This document shows, piece after piece, positions 35,410 through 44,430 of a DNA stretch of 64,000 nt. Positions within the stretch are counted from its first letter, which is position 1. Each line of letters opens with the position of its first letter. Under the pieces are notes generated by a model. It saw only the letters and a list, made by a program, of their open reading frames with translations. It ran no database searches and had not been told where the DNA came from. Made by a program: the position numbers and the translations under genes. The stretch comes from Pedobacter endophyticus (GTDB lineage: Bacteria > Bacteroidota > Bacteroidia > Sphingobacteriales > Sphingobacteriaceae), in contig NZ_CP064939.1 of NCBI RefSeq assembly GCF_015679185.1, forward strand, positions 3,720,001-3,784,000, read 5' to 3'.

Positions 35410-35831
35410 AATTTCTTAGTTAATCTCGATTGTAAAAATAGTACAGTTTCATAAATTGACGGGTATTAAAAGTGATACAAATAGCGTTGAAAAAATATTA
35501 ATGCATCTTAATTTGCTGCTCAGATTACTATTATAGCCGCTTTTTTTGATTATTTAAGCTATTTTTAGTATATTAGTTTGTAACGATAAGAAATAATTGA
35601 CTCTTTGCCTGGTAGATTAGCCAAAACGCTGATTATAAACAGCGTTTTCCCGCTAAAATAACTGTGCTGCAAAAAAGCCAGTTACGCCATTCACCAGTAA
35701 AAAAGGTTTTTCCAATTATCTGCTTATCCATCCCTATTTTTTGTTCCATTCATCAACAGGTTATCTATAACCTGTTGATATTTTATTGCTATTTACTAAT
35801 CTATTCCAAGGTTTAGCAAGCATCTGTTGCT
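35410..35831. other. Gene-free spacer with an operator-like perfect palindrome
   Basis: No gene found. Bases 35752-35779 form a perfect 13-bp inverted repeat, ATCAACAGGTTAT with ATAACCTGTTGAT, separated by 2 bp. No clear T run follows on the minus strand, where the neighbouring sulfatase is encoded. It could be a protein-binding site or a hairpin. Confidence 0.6.
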
Positions 35832-37343
35832 TCACTTTACAATTTCGTCTGGCCAGGCAACAGTTTTGCCATTTGCCCGCCATGTTGGCAATTGGGCACC
35901 ACGTTTTTTAAGCTCGGCAGTCCAGATTTTGGCCAGTTCAACAACCTTTGCCCCATTTGAAATTGACAAGTCGTGTTGCTCGCCGATATCATCCTTTAAA
36001 TTATAAAGCTCAAGTTTCTGCTGTTTCATTAAATAAACCAACTTCCAATTGCCCAATCGCATTGCGCTCGACCACGCGTAGCCTTCGTCTTCATTTCGTG
36101 TCCAACGGTTTGGATAATGGAAAAGGATGGGCCGTGCGTCGGTTTTTAACGAAGCGTTTTTTATCAGGGGCAAATAGCTTTTACCGTCTAACTCATCATG
36201 GTTTTTTATTTTCGCGATTTCTAATATCGTCGGCATAAAATCTTCGGGCATAACGTACTGGTTTGTCTTGCTTCCGGCTTTGGCAGTCGTAGGCCACTTA
36301 ACGATAAAGGGGATACGGATTCCGCCCTCATAAACCGACCCCTTACCAGCTCTTAACGGTAAATTTTGGGTGTTGCGCTGCCCGCCACGGCCAGTATTGG
36401 CAAGGCCGCCATTATCTGACATAAAAATAATTACGGTATTTTTTTCTATTCCCCTGGCTTTTACATAATCCAAAACGTCGCCCAAACTTTTGTCCATCCC
36501 TTCAATTAGCGAGGCGTAAGCGGCCTCTGTTTTATCAAGGCCAGCCTCTAAATAGTTGTTTACAAACCTTTTGTCAGCCTGAATGGGCAAATGCACTGCA
36601 TAATGGCCCAGATATAAGAAAAACGGTTGCTTGTTTTTGATGGGATAATCTAAAGCGGATTTGGCCTTCAAAGTTAAAGCCTCAGTTAAGAAAGTATCGC
36701 TACCATAAAATTGCTGCAAATCGGGCACGGCGTTAAAGCTCGTTTTGCCAGGCATATTGCCATAGTTTTCTTCGCCAAGGTAACTCTGTGGATGGCCCAG
36801 CGACGAACCGGAGATATTGACTACAAAGCCAAGCGCTTGCGGGTCGCTTCCTGTTGTACCTAACGATCCCCAATGGGCCTTGCCAACATGCACTGTAAAA
36901 TATCCCGCGTCTTTCAACAGCTGGGGTAACGTTTGCTTAACGGTAAAAGAGTTTTGATGATCGGTTACACTTAGGCCATTCATATTCCAGGCCGGTGGAG
37001 CTAACAAACTGTCTGGAAAATCAGTAATCTGATTCGCTGTGATAGAAGTCCAGTTGGTGATATGGGTTCGTACGGCGCTTTGACCGGTAATCAAACTGGT
37101 TCGCGTTGGTGTACAGACAGAATTGTTGTAGGCATTGCTAAATAGCATTCCTTCTTTGGCCATTCGCTCCATATTCGGCGTATGGAATTTTTTGTTCAGC
37201 GGCATTATTTGATTTCCAAACGGCTGCGAAGTGTCCATCCAGCCCATATCATCTACCAAAAATAAAATGATGTTCGGTTTTTCTTGAGCTTGACAACAGC
37301 GTAATGGAAATAGAAAAAGAAGTATAAAGAAGTGTTTTTTCAT
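35832..37343 (-). CDS. Arylsulfatase-type sulfatase
   Basis: The ATG at 37343 gives MKKHFFILLFLFPLRCCQAQ, a signal peptide, and 503 residues. Sulfatase signatures are NIILFLVDDMGWMD with the metal-binding Asp pair at 31-32 and the formylglycine motif CTPTR with Cys77 as the residue to be converted. Later parts include HVGKAHWG and FMSDNGG. The enzyme cleaves sulfate esters, presumably from glycans, in the periplasm. It requires a formylglycine-generating enzyme, which is not in this window. The reading frame extends upstream to 37391 over a repeat element and is excluded. Confidence 0.92.
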   Translation of the reverse strand: MKKHFFILLFLFPLRCCQAQEKPNIILFLVDDMGWMDTSQPFGNQIMPLNKKFHTPNMERMAKEGMLFSNAYNNSVCTPTRTSLITGQSAVRTHITNWTSITANQITDFPDSLLAPPAWNMNGLSVTDHQNSFTVKQTLPQLLKDAGYFTVHVGKAHWGSLGTTGSDPQALGFVVNISGSSLGHPQSYLGEENYGNMPGKTSFNAVPDLQQFYGSDTFLTEALTLKAKSALDYPIKNKQPFFLYLGHYAVHLPIQADKRFVNNYLEAGLDKTEAAYASLIEGMDKSLGDVLDYVKARGIEKNTVIIFMSDNGGLANTGRGGQRNTQNLPLRAGKGSVYEGGIRIPFIVKWPTTAKAGSKTNQYVMPEDFMPTILEIAKIKNHDELDGKSYLPLIKNASLKTDARPILFHYPNRWTRNEDEGYAWSSAMRLGNWKLVYLMKQQKLELYNLKDDIGEQHDLSISNGAKVVELAKIWTAELKKRGAQLPTWRANGKTVAWPDEIVK

Positions 37344-37382
37344 TTGACGAGTAAAATTAAGAAAAGCTGGCTGGCTGACCAT

Positions 37383-37564
37383 CAATGTCATTTAGTTAAG
37401 GAAGAAACAAAAAACATTGTCACACTGAGCATTTCGACTACGCTCAATACAGGCTTAGTCGAAGGGCGATGTTTATTTGTTTTTTCCTACAGAAAAGGTC
37501 TTCGACTCCGCTCAGATCCGATAGCTATCGGATGACACCCGTGGAACTTAACTAAATGACATTG
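37383..37564. mobile_element. MITE-like element with 18-bp terminal inverted repeats
   Basis: CAATGTCATTTAGTTAAG (37383-37400) is the exact reverse complement of 37547-37564. The 182-bp interval contains a CCGATAGCTATCGG palindrome and a TTCGACTA/TAGTCGAA pair. No flanking target duplication is visible, and no transposase is linked. Confidence 0.55.
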
Positions 37565-37883
37565 GGCTAAATGCTTCTCAATATAAGAAAAAGATTTATA
37601 ATAGCGATTTGAAATGGCGCTTGAAGTTTTGTAAGGAACATTGGAGTTGTTAGCTTGCCCATGTTGACATTTTAAGTAATCCTTAAAGTCAGTTTAGAAA
37701 AACACAGGTATTGGGATGACAGGTTTGACGGTGTCATTCTGAGTGCAACGAAGGATCCGCAAGCGATGAAATGCAAAACGCCAACAACCCACTGCCAAAG
37801 CGTCGTGAGCAAGGACGAGAGATGTAACTTGCTTTCGAGAAATCCTATCGTGTGGCCATATCTTGGAAACATCGTTTGTTTAG

Positions 37884-37986
37884 TCGTCATTGCGAGGCCA
37901 GGCCTGTGTGAGCCGAAGCAATCTGATTTTACGAAGTGAAATTGCTTCCTAAAGAAGTTGGGACAGGCTGTGCCTCGCAATGACGA
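37884..37986. mobile_element. Hairpin element with 15-bp inverted ends
   Basis: TCGTCATTGCGAGGC (37884-37898) is the reverse complement of 37972-37986. Inside lies a second pair, GAAGCAAT (37915-37922) and ATTGCTTC (37941-37948). A related hairpin occurs at 49989-50061. Confidence 0.6.
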
Positions 37987-38161
37987 TTGTTCATATCTCT
38001 GTCATCCTCAGCTGATCGTCCTTTCGACTGTAGCACCCCTATACCGATTTTCATCGGTCGCGGAACGGAGAAATCTTCGAATTTTCATTAAAAAATGGTT
38101 CAAAGATTTCTCCTCCAAAGGAGCTCCTACGGAGCGCTTCGGTCGAAATGACGATTGTCTT

Positions 38162-38497
38162 TGGCGGAGAGAGCGGGATTAACTTCGTTGATCCCTTGGC
38201 GGGGGAGGCTTCAAAGAACTAAAGCCTCGTTGCGCTCATTTTTTTGTTGTTCCTCAGCTCTGCTGAAGCTTAGCTTCGCAAATTCCCAGAAACAACAAAA
38301 CCCCGTTTTTGGACGGGGCTTTAGTTCTATGGCGGAGAGAGCGGGATTAACTTCGTTGATCCCTTGGCGGGGGAGGCTTCAAAGAACTAAAGCCTCGTTG
38401 CGCTCATTTTTTTGTTGTTCCTCAGCTCTGCTGAAGCTTAGCTTCGCAAATTCCCAGAAACAACAAAACCCCGTTTTTGGACGGGGCTTTAGTTCTT
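38162..38497. repeat. Two 168-bp tandem copies derived from the 3' end of tRNA-Ser
   Basis: Copies at 38162-38329 and 38330-38497 differ only in the last base. Each begins with the 19 bases that form the 3' end of tRNA-Ser (TGGCGGAGAGAGCGGGATT as read on plus) and ends with the tRNA terminator. The third start of this sequence is the real tRNA gene. No repeat gene is inferred from open frames over the copies. Confidence 0.85.
38467..38491 (-). terminator. Terminator of tRNA-Ser (also copied at 38299-38323)
   Basis: CCCCGTTTTTGGACGGGG forms a hairpin with a 7-bp stem. On the minus strand, the sequence continues with TTTTG. The same terminator is present in the upstream tandem copy. Confidence 0.75.
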
Positions 38498-38585
38498 TGG
38501 CGGAGAGAGCGGGATTCGAACCCGCGGTACCTTGCAGTACACACGCTTTCCAAGCGTGCTCGATCGACCACTCTGACACCTCTCC
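38498..38585 (-). tRNA. tRNA-Ser (GGA)
   Basis: Read on the minus strand it begins GGAGAGGTGTCAGAGTGGTC, has an anticodon arm with loop CTTGGAAAG giving anticodon GGA, a class II variable arm, the T-arm with GTTCGAATC, and an encoded CCA. It pairs well in all stems and is 88 nt long. It reads UCC/UCU serine codons. Confidence 0.95.
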
Positions 38586-38632
38586 TAACAATGCTGTGCA
38601 AAAATATATTTTTTATTGATAAAAAAGAGTGC

Positions 38633-39583
38633 TTATTTTTTCGCCGGAATTATCGGGTTAGGCAAAGTATTTGTTTTACTCAACACCGAGGTGATGCTCG
38701 AAATCACTCCGGCAATATCAGATAAATCGGCTGGTACAATCATCGTATTATTGGTTTTTGCCAGTTTGCCGAATTCGTTTAGGTATTGTTCGGCAACACG
38801 GAGGTTAACGGCATTCATTCCGCCTTCGGCATTAATAGATTGCGCAATTTCGGTAATCCCTTTTGCCGTTGCAATGGCCACCATTTCAATTTCTGATGCC
38901 GTACCACTTGCCTCGTTTATTTTACGTTGCTTTTCACCTTCCGATCGGGCAATCATTTCCTGTTTGTCGCCTTCGGCACGGTTAATTTTCGCCTGTTTAT
39001 CACCTTCCGATTCGGCAATTACTGCCCTTTTCTCCCTTTCGGCACGCATTTGTTTTTCCATGGCGTCTCTGATGGTTTGTGGTGGCGAAATATTTTTCAC
39101 TTCGTAACGAGACACTTTAATGCCCCATGGCTCGCTGGCTTTATCTACCGCACTTACAATGGTTGCGTTTACGGTTTCTCTTTCTTCAAAAGTTTTATCC
39201 AGCTCCATTTTACCGATTACACTTCGCATGGTGGTTTGAGAGATCTGAATAACGGCAAAACGGTAATTGTCAATGCCATACGAAGCTTTTTGCGGGTCCA
39301 TCACCTGCAGGTATAAAACCCCATCCACTTCAACTGCAATGTTATCTTTGGTAATACAAATTTGCGAAGCCACATCAATGGCCTGTTCCTTAAGGTTTTG
39401 TTTGTAGGCAATTTTGTCGATAAACGGGATCAGAATGTGGAAACCTGCATCTAATGTGCGACTATATTTACCTAAGCGCTCAATAATAAACACCGACCGC
39501 TGCGGAACAACTTTGAAGGTTGATAGAAACGCAATGAGAATAAAAATGATAAGAACGATTAAAATAATGGTTGAGGCTGTCAT
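38633..39583 (-). CDS. SPFH domain / Band 7 paraslipin-type membrane protein
   Basis: The 316-residue protein has one N-terminal membrane segment (about 3-23), then an SPFH domain (VVPQRSVFIIERLGKYSRTLDAGFHILIPFIDK, VEVDGVLYLQVMDPQKASYGI) and a coiled-coil Ala/Glu/Lys-rich tail (about 190-260). It belongs to the QmcA/paraslipin group that forms membrane rings with proteases or microdomain roles. It overlaps the upstream NfeD gene by 4 bases. NfeD and SPFH proteins are a conserved partner pair. Confidence 0.92.
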   Translation of the reverse strand: MTASTIILIVLIIFILIAFLSTFKVVPQRSVFIIERLGKYSRTLDAGFHILIPFIDKIAYKQNLKEQAIDVASQICITKDNIAVEVDGVLYLQVMDPQKASYGIDNYRFAVIQISQTTMRSVIGKMELDKTFEERETVNATIVSAVDKASEPWGIKVSRYEVKNISPPQTIRDAMEKQMRAEREKRAVIAESEGDKQAKINRAEGDKQEMIARSEGEKQRKINEASGTASEIEMVAIATAKGITEIAQSINAEGGMNAVNLRVAEQYLNEFGKLAKTNNTMIVPADLSDIAGVISSITSVLSKTNTLPNPIIPAKK

Positions 39584-40026
39584 ACTTTTATGGGTTTTAC
39601 AATTAATAAAATGCTTTTGGTTTCTATAATTTCAACTTGTTGGCCTAAAGTGATGTACTCGTCTGATTTAGCATCCCAACTGGCGCCCTTAAATTCTACT
39701 TTACCGTTTTTTTCGGGGGTAATTTCGGTTTCGGCAAGTGCTATTTTGCCAATATACTCATCTTCAAGTACCTTCTGGCTTGCTTTATGCATGCCGAGCT
39801 TTTCTTTAACCCATTTCCTGAAGAGCACAACAGTAACGAGTGCACTCACCAAAAAAATGATTAATTGGGTATCTATGGCAATATCAAAAAACAGCGTAAT
39901 AAGTGCAACAAGCCAGGCTGCAATACCAAAAAAGAATAAAATAAAGCCGGGGACTAAAAATTCGAGGAGAAAAAACGAAAAGCCTACAACGAACCAAAGT
40001 ACCGAGATGTTCATAAGCTCATCCAT
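39580..40026 (-). CDS. NfeD family membrane protein
   Basis: The 148-residue protein has two or three transmembrane segments in the first 75 residues (WFVVGFSFFLLEFLVPGFILFFFG, TQLIIFLVSALVTVVLF) and a C-terminal OB-fold domain (IGKIALAETEITPEKNGKVEFKGASWDAKS, GQQVEIIETKSILLIVKPI). This is the short form without the ClpP-like protease part. It is translationally coupled to the SPFH gene (ATGA overlap), and the two probably act together at membrane microdomains. Confidence 0.9.
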   Translation of the reverse strand: MDELMNISVLWFVVGFSFFLLEFLVPGFILFFFGIAAWLVALITLFFDIAIDTQLIIFLVSALVTVVLFRKWVKEKLGMHKASQKVLEDEYIGKIALAETEITPEKNGKVEFKGASWDAKSDEYITLGQQVEIIETKSILLIVKPIKV

Positions 40027-40612
40027 AGTTTCGAAATTTGATTGTTGAAATATACTTAAAATTCTTCAAATTTAAAAACCTATGGTTGTTATACCAGTAA
40101 GTCGCTTTTAAACGTAACTACTGAACAAAAATAGATCAGCTACGGAAACATAGAAACCCCGCCCGCCTGAACGGGCGGGGAGGCGGGATCTTAATGCAAA
40201 TGTATTACCCTTGTGTTAAGCTCCCCAGCCAAGCTACCAATGACAGCGCCGGTTTGTCATTCTGACGAAGGAAGAATCCGCAACCTACATCTCACCATCC
40301 TTGTCCCCTTCACTTGCCTTCTTTTGGCAGTGGGGATTTGGCGTTCTGCGTTTCATCGCTTGGGGATCCTTCGTTGCACTCAGGATGACAGCGTAAAAAA
40401 GCTGTCATCCCAACTCCTTTGTTTTTTAAACTAATCTCTGAGGATGACGACTGTTTATTGTTGGCGCTCAGGATGACAATATTTTTTATTTAATCCTTAA
40501 CTATACGGCATTGGGCGGGCGTGGCAACTTAATGCCTGGTTTACTCAGGAAAGAGAAAAGATTAGCAAAAAGAACTTAAAGGGAGTTGCGCTGGTTGTTA
40601 AACTTTTTAGCG
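40027..40612. repeat. Gene-free spacer with palindromes and dispersed units
   Basis: It contains a CCCGCCCGCCTGAACGGGCGGG hairpin (about 40156-40178), the GTCATTCTGACGAAGGA type unit (about 40255-40275), and ATCCTTCGTTGCACTCAGGATGAC near 40367-40390, related to a copy at 37734-37757. No gene. Confidence 0.6.
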
Positions 40613-40645
40613 CAAAAAAAATACCCGGAGGAAACCCCCCGGGCA
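40613..40645 (-). terminator. Terminator of pyk
   Basis: CCCGG (40624-40628) pairs with CCGGG (40639-40643), with further inner pairing. On the minus strand an uninterrupted T run follows (complement of the A run at 40614-40621). Confidence 0.8.
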
Positions 40646-40667
40646 TCAAAAATATTTTGAATGAAAA

Positions 40668-42098
40668 TTAATCGATCACCGTAATTTTTAGCATGTTGGT
40701 TTTACCTTTAGCTTCCATCGGGATAGCAGCCGTATTAATTACAATATCGCCTTGCTTAACCAACTTCTTGCTTTTCAGTATTTCGTTCACCTCAATCATG
40801 GTATTATCAGTGCTTTCCCATCTGTCGTAGTAAAAGCCTCTAACGCCCCACAATAAACTTACTGCATTTAGTAATGCCCGGTTACTTGTAAAGATAAATG
40901 TTAAAGCCTCAGGTCTGTGGCTCGAGATTTCGAAAGCGGTATAACCACTTAAAGTCATAGAAACAATTCCTACTGCGTTGGTTTGTTTAGCTAAGAAACA
41001 GGCCGAATCGCAAATCGCATCACTTAAAAAAGATGGCGATTTTGGTTTCAAGAACTTATCTGGATTAAAAGGGTAGTTGTTTTGCTCGATGTTTTGAATA
41101 ATTTTCTGCATCGTTTCGATAACGATTAGCGGGAATTCTCCAACAGAAGTTTCGCCACTTAACATTACCGCATCTGCACCATCTAAAACAGAGTTGGCCA
41201 CATCGTTAACCTCAGCACGCGTAGGACGTGGGGTAGTAATCATACTCTCCAACATCTGTGTGGCAACAATTACAGGTTTAGAAGCGGCTCTACATTTGGC
41301 AACAATCATTTTCTGTAATAATGGCACTTCTTCCATTGGGCATTCAACACCTAAATCTCCACGTGCAACCATAATACCATCGGTAGCAGCAATAATTTCA
41401 TCGATATTGGCAATGGCCTCCGGCTTTTCTATTTTGGCAATTACACGAGCCGTTTTGCCACGCTCGGCAATTATTTTCTTAAGTTCAATAATATCTTCGG
41501 CCTTACGAACGAAGGATAAACCAATCCATTCTACATCATTTTGAAGAACAAACTCAAGGTTTTCCCTGTCCTCTGGCGTCAATGACGGAATTGAAACTTT
41601 CGTGTTGGGCAGGTTTACGCCTTTACGCGAGGTTAAGATCCCACCGTGTACGATTTCGCAAACTACCTCATCCTTTAAGTTGGTAGATAAAACCTTCATT
41701 TGCAACTTTCCATCATCCAAAAGGATAATTTCTCCGGCTTGCACATCCTGAGGAAAGTTTTGGTAAGTGATATAAATGCGCTCCTCATTGCCCACACACT
41801 CATTGGTGGTAATTACAGTTGTTTTACCGTTAATTAAGTTAATGCCGCCCTCTTTAACCAGGCCGATACGGATTTTTGGTCCCTGTAAATCGGCAAGGAT
41901 TCCAACGTTGTAATCGTATTTCTTGTTTAGATCTTTAATAGTATCTAAAACTGCTTGATGATCAGCTTGTGAGCCATGAGAAAAGTTTAAACGACAAACA
42001 TCTAAACCAGCATTAAACATACTATATAATACTTCTGGCTTTGCTGATGCAGGTCCGAGTGTGGCAACAATTTTAGTTCTTGAATGAAAAGGTTTCAT
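40668..42098 (-). CDS. pyk: Pyruvate kinase
   Basis: The 476-residue enzyme transfers phosphate from phosphoenolpyruvate to ADP, the last step of glycolysis. Landmarks: TKIVATLGPASAKPEVL at the start, the ADLQGPKIRIG block, VIAKIEKPEAIANIDEI with the catalytic Lys, IMVARGDLGVE with metal-binding residues, and PVIVATQMLESM. The C-terminal domain (from about 345) carries the allosteric site in many homologues. It is separate from its neighbour IPExxxVDY by 149 bp. Confidence 0.97.
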   Translation of the reverse strand: MKPFHSRTKIVATLGPASAKPEVLYSMFNAGLDVCRLNFSHGSQADHQAVLDTIKDLNKKYDYNVGILADLQGPKIRIGLVKEGGINLINGKTTVITTNECVGNEERIYITYQNFPQDVQAGEIILLDDGKLQMKVLSTNLKDEVVCEIVHGGILTSRKGVNLPNTKVSIPSLTPEDRENLEFVLQNDVEWIGLSFVRKAEDIIELKKIIAERGKTARVIAKIEKPEAIANIDEIIAATDGIMVARGDLGVECPMEEVPLLQKMIVAKCRAASKPVIVATQMLESMITTPRPTRAEVNDVANSVLDGADAVMLSGETSVGEFPLIVIETMQKIIQNIEQNNYPFNPDKFLKPKSPSFLSDAICDSACFLAKQTNAVGIVSMTLSGYTAFEISSHRPEALTFIFTSNRALLNAVSLLWGVRGFYYDRWESTDNTMIEVNEILKSKKLVKQGDIVINTAAIPMEAKGKTNMLKITVID

Positions 42099-42246
42099 TT
42101 AATTAATTGATTTTAGCAATGCAGTAGGGAGCGCTAATTATTCTCTAAAATAATCAAACTGCATTAAAATTTATATATTTTGTTTTTTCGTTCGTTGTTT
42201 TATAACCGTCAAATATAGTGTATTTACTACACGAAGTATATATTTT

Positions 42247-42666
42247 TTATATTACCAAATTCTCCTTGCTCTTTAACTTTACCGGATCTATTTTTGCAGC
42301 TACCTGAATATCAGGAAGTTTGTTCAATCCGTTTATCAGATAATTTAAATCTTCCTGATCGATAAATTCTCTTATTATGATGAAGAAATCGACGTTGCCC
42401 ATTTCAGGAACCAGTAAACCATCGCTGCTTCTATTGCTGATTAAATAATATTCTACCTCGCCCTGTTCTACAAAAAAATAGTATTTTGAGAACGACCAGG
42501 CCGGTTCATCTACATTAAAAAATATTTCGTGATCTTCAATTTTCTCAAACTGCGTGTTTAATCGGGTATTAATTTTGTGGCACAAAACATAGTCTTTCAA
42601 TGGCGCTGTAATCGCAATCAACGTAAAATCAAGATCTAAGGTTAACTTTAGGTAAGTTCTATTCAA
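42247..42666 (-). CDS. IPExxxVDY family protein
   Basis: The 139-residue protein fits this Bacteroidota family: LKLTLDLDFTLIAITAPLKDYVLCHKIN at the start and the VPEMGNVDFF segment that corresponds to the IPExxxVDY motif. The motif is followed by FIIIREF, which may build a sheet. Function is unknown. Its conserved place between pyk and acpP suggests a link to central metabolism, but that is inference. It is divergent from acpP. Confidence 0.88.
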   Translation of the reverse strand: MNRTYLKLTLDLDFTLIAITAPLKDYVLCHKINTRLNTQFEKIEDHEIFFNVDEPAWSFSKYYFFVEQGEVEYYLISNRSSDGLLVPEMGNVDFFIIIREFIDQEDLNYLINGLNKLPDIQVAAKIDPVKLKSKENLVI

Positions 42667-42759
42667 GGGAAATAATTTATTTAACAGAACGAAATTAAAA
42701 AACTAATTCTATATTCGCTTGTTATTTCGAAGCCAAATTGTGCTATCGAAATAAAAACA

Positions 42760-42790
42760 TTTGAAAATTGTAAGAATTTATTTTTCTTTG
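42760..42790 (+). promoter_or_regulatory. Promoter of the acpP-fabF unit
   Basis: TTTG at 42760-42763 and TTTCTTTG at 42783-42790 are 19 bp apart, close to the Bacteroidota housekeeping consensus TTTG-N19-TAnnTTTG (one base off in the -7 box). The ATG of acpP is 34 bases downstream. Confidence 0.65.
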
Positions 42791-42823
42791 CACAGAATTA
42801 TTTAACCATTAAATTATAAAATT

Positions 42824-43060
42824 ATGTCTGATATTGCTTCAAGAGTTAAGGCTATTATCGTAGAAAAACTAGGTGTTGACGAAAGCGAAGTTACGCCAGA
42901 GGCTTCATTCACCAACGATTTAGGTGCAGATTCTTTAGATACCGTAGAATTGATTATGGAATTTGAAAAAGAATTCAATGTAGCTATTCCTGACGATCAG
43001 GCTGAAACCATCGGTACAGTTGGTCAAGCGATTGCTTATTTGGAAAAAAACGTTAAATAG
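42824..43060 (+). CDS. acpP: Acyl carrier protein
   Basis: The 78-residue acidic protein carries fatty acyl chains on a phosphopantetheine attached to Ser in the [13 protein letters not shown] motif. The four-helix bundle is complete. It lies 21 bp before fabF, as in many bacteria, and is probably transcribed from the promoter just upstream. Confidence 0.97.
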   Translation: MSDIASRVKAIIVEKLGVDESEVTPEASFTNDLGADSLDTVELIMEFEKEFNVAIPDDQAETIGTVGQAIAYLEKNVK

Positions 43061-43081
43061 AATTACGCTTTTTCAGTATAA

Positions 43082-44335
43082 ATGGAATTAAAAAGAGTAG
43101 TAGTAACAGGGTTGGGTGCGCTCACTCCTATAGGCAATAATGTTCCTGATTTTTGGGAAGGATTGACTAACGGGGTGAGTGGCGCTGCTCCTATTAAGGG
43201 TTTTAATACTGAAAAGTTTAAAACCAAATTCGCTTGTGAGGTAAAAAACTTTAATCCGGAAGATTTTTTGGAGAAAAAGGAAGCCCGCAAATTAGATCCG
43301 TTTGTACAGTATGCTCTTGTAGCTACTGATGAAGCCGTTAAGGATGGAGGATTCGATTTCGAGAAATTGGATACCAACCGCATCGGTGTAATCTGGGGTG
43401 CAGGCATAGGTGGGTTGAAAACCTTCCTTGATGAAATTTCGAACTTTGCCAAGGGAGACGGTACACCAAGGTACAATCCATTTTTTATTCCAAAAATGAT
43501 TATTGATATCGCTCCAGGGCATATCTCTATTAAGTATGGCCTGCGTGGGCCAAATTTTGCAACTGTTTCAGCTTGTGCTTCATCTACCAATGCCATGATA
43601 GATGCATTTAACTATATCCGTTTGGGTATGGCCGATGTAATTATCAGCGGAGGTTCTGAAGCCATCATTAATGAGGCAGGTATGGGTGGTTTTAACGCCA
43701 TGCACGCATTATCAACACGTAACGACGACCCTCAAACAGCATCTCGCCCGTTTGATAAGGACCGCGATGGATTTGTAGCCGGTGAAGGCGCCGGAACTAT
43801 TATTTTAGAAGAACTTGAACACGCAAAAGCAAGGGGTGCAAAAATTTATGCCGAACTTGTTGGTGGCGGAATGAGTGCTGATGCCAATCACATCACCGCT
43901 CCACATCCCGAAGGTTTAGGTGCTAAAATGGTAATGACAAACGCGCTGAAAGACGCAGGTTTAACCACTGCCGATATTGATTATATTAATGTGCACGGAA
44001 CTTCGACACCGCTGGGTGATATTAGTGAAACCAAGGCCATTGCTGATCTTTTTGGAGAGGATGCCTACCGTTTAAATATCAGTTCTACAAAATCGATGAC
44101 TGGTCACTTATTAGGTGCAGCAGGTGCAATTGAAGCAATCGCCGCAATTCTTTCTGTGCAAAACGACATTGTGCCTCCTACAATCAATCATTTTACAGAT
44201 GATCCAGCTTTTGATCCTAAACTGAATTTTACCTTTAACAAAGCGCAAAAACGCGAAGTTAGAGCCGCTTTAAGCAATACTTTTGGTTTTGGTGGTCATA
44301 ACGCTTCAGTTATTTTCAAGAAATACGAGGATTAA
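43082..44335 (+). CDS. fabF: Beta-ketoacyl-ACP synthase II
   Basis: The 417-residue enzyme elongates acyl-ACP with malonyl-ACP. It shows the catalytic Cys in TVSACASSTNAMIDA, the His pair in NVHGTSTPLGD and TGHLLGAAGA, the Lys in SSTKSMTGH, and the glycine-rich FGFGGHNAS near the C-terminus. It lies directly after acpP, and rnc follows 95 bp later on the same strand. Confidence 0.97.
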   Translation: MELKRVVVTGLGALTPIGNNVPDFWEGLTNGVSGAAPIKGFNTEKFKTKFACEVKNFNPEDFLEKKEARKLDPFVQYALVATDEAVKDGGFDFEKLDTNRIGVIWGAGIGGLKTFLDEISNFAKGDGTPRYNPFFIPKMIIDIAPGHISIKYGLRGPNFATVSACASSTNAMIDAFNYIRLGMADVIISGGSEAIINEAGMGGFNAMHALSTRNDDPQTASRPFDKDRDGFVAGEGAGTIILEELEHAKARGAKIYAELVGGGMSADANHITAPHPEGLGAKMVMTNALKDAGLTTADIDYINVHGTSTPLGDISETKAIADLFGEDAYRLNISSTKSMTGHLLGAAGAIEAIAAILSVQNDIVPPTINHFTDDPAFDPKLNFTFNKAQKREVRAALSNTFGFGGHNASVIFKKYED

Positions 44336-44430
44336 TTTGAGCTGCTTGATATATAATTTTTGTATTGCTAATTAAAAATAGATAACTTAGTTAAATATGC
44401 TGATTAGCCGTTAATTCTGTTATTTTTTTA

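Noticed and set aside
38155..38619. Repetitive 154-aa protein gene
   Set aside because: It is the translation of the 168-bp tandem copies and runs through the tRNA-Ser gene.
38162..38633. Integrated prophage or genomic island at tRNA-Ser
   Set aside because: No integrase, phage or mobility gene lies near; only tandem copies of the tRNA end are present.
43063..43596. Minus-strand frame of 177 aa antisense to fabF
   Set aside because: It is a shadow of the fabF reading frame with no protein family features.
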